From Achatina immaculata (lineage: Eukaryota > Mollusca > Gastropoda > Stylommatophora > Achatinidae), in the NCBI GenBank assembly GCA_009760885.1, contig CM019710.1, forward strand, positions 3,742,686 to 3,806,685: a stretch of 64,000 bases of DNA, written 5' to 3'. Below the pieces are notes generated by a model. It had not been told where the DNA came from. It saw only the letters and a list, made by a program, of their open reading frames with translations, and searched no databases. Below are positions 62,882 to 64,000 of the stretch, piece after piece. Position 1 is the stretch's first letter, and the number at the start of each line of letters is the position of its first letter. The translations under genes were made by a program, and so were the position numbers.

Positions 62882-63931
62882 GTTCGGTAGACTGCCTCCA
62901 GCAGTTTCCTCACAGCTACATTGTTCGTCCATTCCCGTTCTTCATTTTCCCGTAGTCTGTCCAGTACAGCCCTAGCAATGTCCTCCTTGTCCATTGACAG
63001 TATACCATTTATTTTAGCCTGTCCAGCAAGTCTGTCTGCCACATCATTGCCATGTGCATGCTCTGGACAATTAAAGCCACGTTAGGCTTGTCACAGTTGA
63101 CTGGCTTAACAGTTGAACCCATTCTTTTTGAAGTAAATTCTTCTCAATCTTTCGGAGCATACTCTGTGAATCCGTCACAAAGACGCCATTAACCACAGCA
63201 CGAGCAACAAATCATTCCATTGCCGCCGACAAGTCTCAGCTTCCATTCGCATGCTTGATGTGATAATTTCAAAGTCTCCCGAACCCTGTGCCACGACTCT
63301 TCCATTTCGGCAGGCAAGAAAACCCCAACCACTTCTGCTGTTCCAAGTCACTGAGACATCTGTATATACAACCATGTCGGAAGACCCACAATGATGCTGG
63401 ATGAGATCTTGAACCCAAAGTTCAACTGCCCCCTATGCCCAGTCTCGACGTTCACGGCCCTTCTGTTAGCTGATGTCGGTCCTGTATCCGGATCCAGTCA
63501 TCACCTTTAGGTACTTGATCTAGACTGCAGACTGACTTTATTGTATCCTCCGCCTCGGGCATCCAAGATCTCCCCTGTTTGATGCGTCTTCCTTTTATCA
63601 ACCCCAACTCCTTTTGGAGAGGATGATCCTTCATGCCAGCAACCCTGATGTGTGGCTTTACCTGACATGTGTTTAGACCTCACACTCGCCATATCAAGCA
63701 GAAAGCTCATGGCCACCACTGGAGTATCCCTCGTGCAACCCAAGACCACTCTCATTGCCTCGTTCTGTACACGCTCTAGTCTGTTCAGCTGTGCTTTGGA
63801 CAGTGTGAGTAGGCCAAGACCGTACTCCAATGGTGACAGTACCAGCGCATGCATTAGTAAGAAGAGAGTTCTCTGTGGAAAGCCAGCTGCGGCCATTAAC
63901 CTAACAAAGGACAATGAACGATGAAATGTCC

Positions 63932-64000
63932 ACCCAAGAGTATGTTTGCTAATAGTTCCTGTCAAATGTTGGTTGTTTACGATGCGTTTTCTGCTACACA
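63932..64000. repeat. 69-bp direct repeat, copy 2 (window edge)
   Basis: The partner of 62813-62881. In copy 2 the sequence sits in its natural place within the LINE RT (next to TGTISKHTLGWTF). In copy 1 it follows the RNase H domain, out of order. Confidence 0.95.

Larger units (their letters stand above)
62800..64000 (-). mobile_element. LINE with RT thumb and RNase H, continues past window
   Basis: - strand blocks in order: TGTISKHTLGWTFHRSLSFV, LSPLEYGLGLLTLSKAQLNR, LERVQNEAMRVVLGCTRDTP (RT end), then VVYTDVSVTWNSRSGWGFLA and GDFEIITSSMRMEAETCRRQ (RNase H with D..E). Several frameshifts. It lies about 460 bp upstream of the Cbl start, in the same orientation. Confidence 0.85.

Overview
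This is eukaryotic, intron-rich, AT-leaning DNA crowded with repeats. Two conserved animal genes, many decayed non-LTR retrotransposons (RTE/CR1/I-like, several with GATG-, GAA- or GA-type tails), tRNA-headed SINEs, Tc1/mariner elements and numerous minisatellites point to a metazoan. The retroelement mix (C-terminal [16 protein letters not shown] endings and a CPCGSG..HILQECP zinc knuckle) resembles what is usual in molluscs, especially gastropods. The taxon is an inference; the metazoan origin is not in doubt. There is nothing bacterial, and I found no CRISPR array and no true tRNA or rRNA gene. Layout: positions 1-15295 carry the mitochondrial ribosomal protein gene MRPL40 on the + strand. 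Four coding exons are visible (1702-1788, 4560-4730, 8253-8451, 15185-15295), all with compatible splice phases; the start codon exon lies upstream of the window or was not found. Positions 15296-28528 are intergenic or 3'UTR sequence filled with transposons: a Tc1/mariner element with DD41D spacing, a DD34D mariner, mariner relicts, SINEs and LINE ends. Positions 28529-62341 carry a complete Cbl E3 ubiquitin ligase gene on the - strand. Twelve coding exons splice in perfect phase to 2007 nt (668 residues plus stop): TKB domain (4H, EF-hand, SH2), linker, C3HC4 RING, proline-rich tail with PxxxPR and YxxP motifs, and a C-terminal UBA domain. Positions 62342-64000 hold the Cbl 5' region and then a decayed LINE on the - strand that continues past the window end. 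The two genes are convergent and functionally unrelated: one is a structural protein of the mitochondrial large ribosomal subunit, the other attenuates tyrosine-kinase signalling. The most unusual aspect of the window is how tandem duplication has worked on the gene structures. The 3' end and splice donor of MRPL40 exon 8253-8451 are the founder of a 55-bp minisatellite. The 5' end of Cbl exon 5 and its acceptor are duplicated in frame (63 bp). Seven of the twelve Cbl exons have a tandem array or direct duplication touching them or within about 110 bp. Other structures include a 1688-bp recent tandem duplication in Cbl intron 6, a TTAA-flanked MITE family, a hAT-type MITE with a perfect 8-bp target duplication, a LINE with a twin-priming 5' inversion close to Cbl exon 1, and an unidentified 57-codon exon-like frame in Cbl intron 3. 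I did not find evidence of an entirely new biological system.
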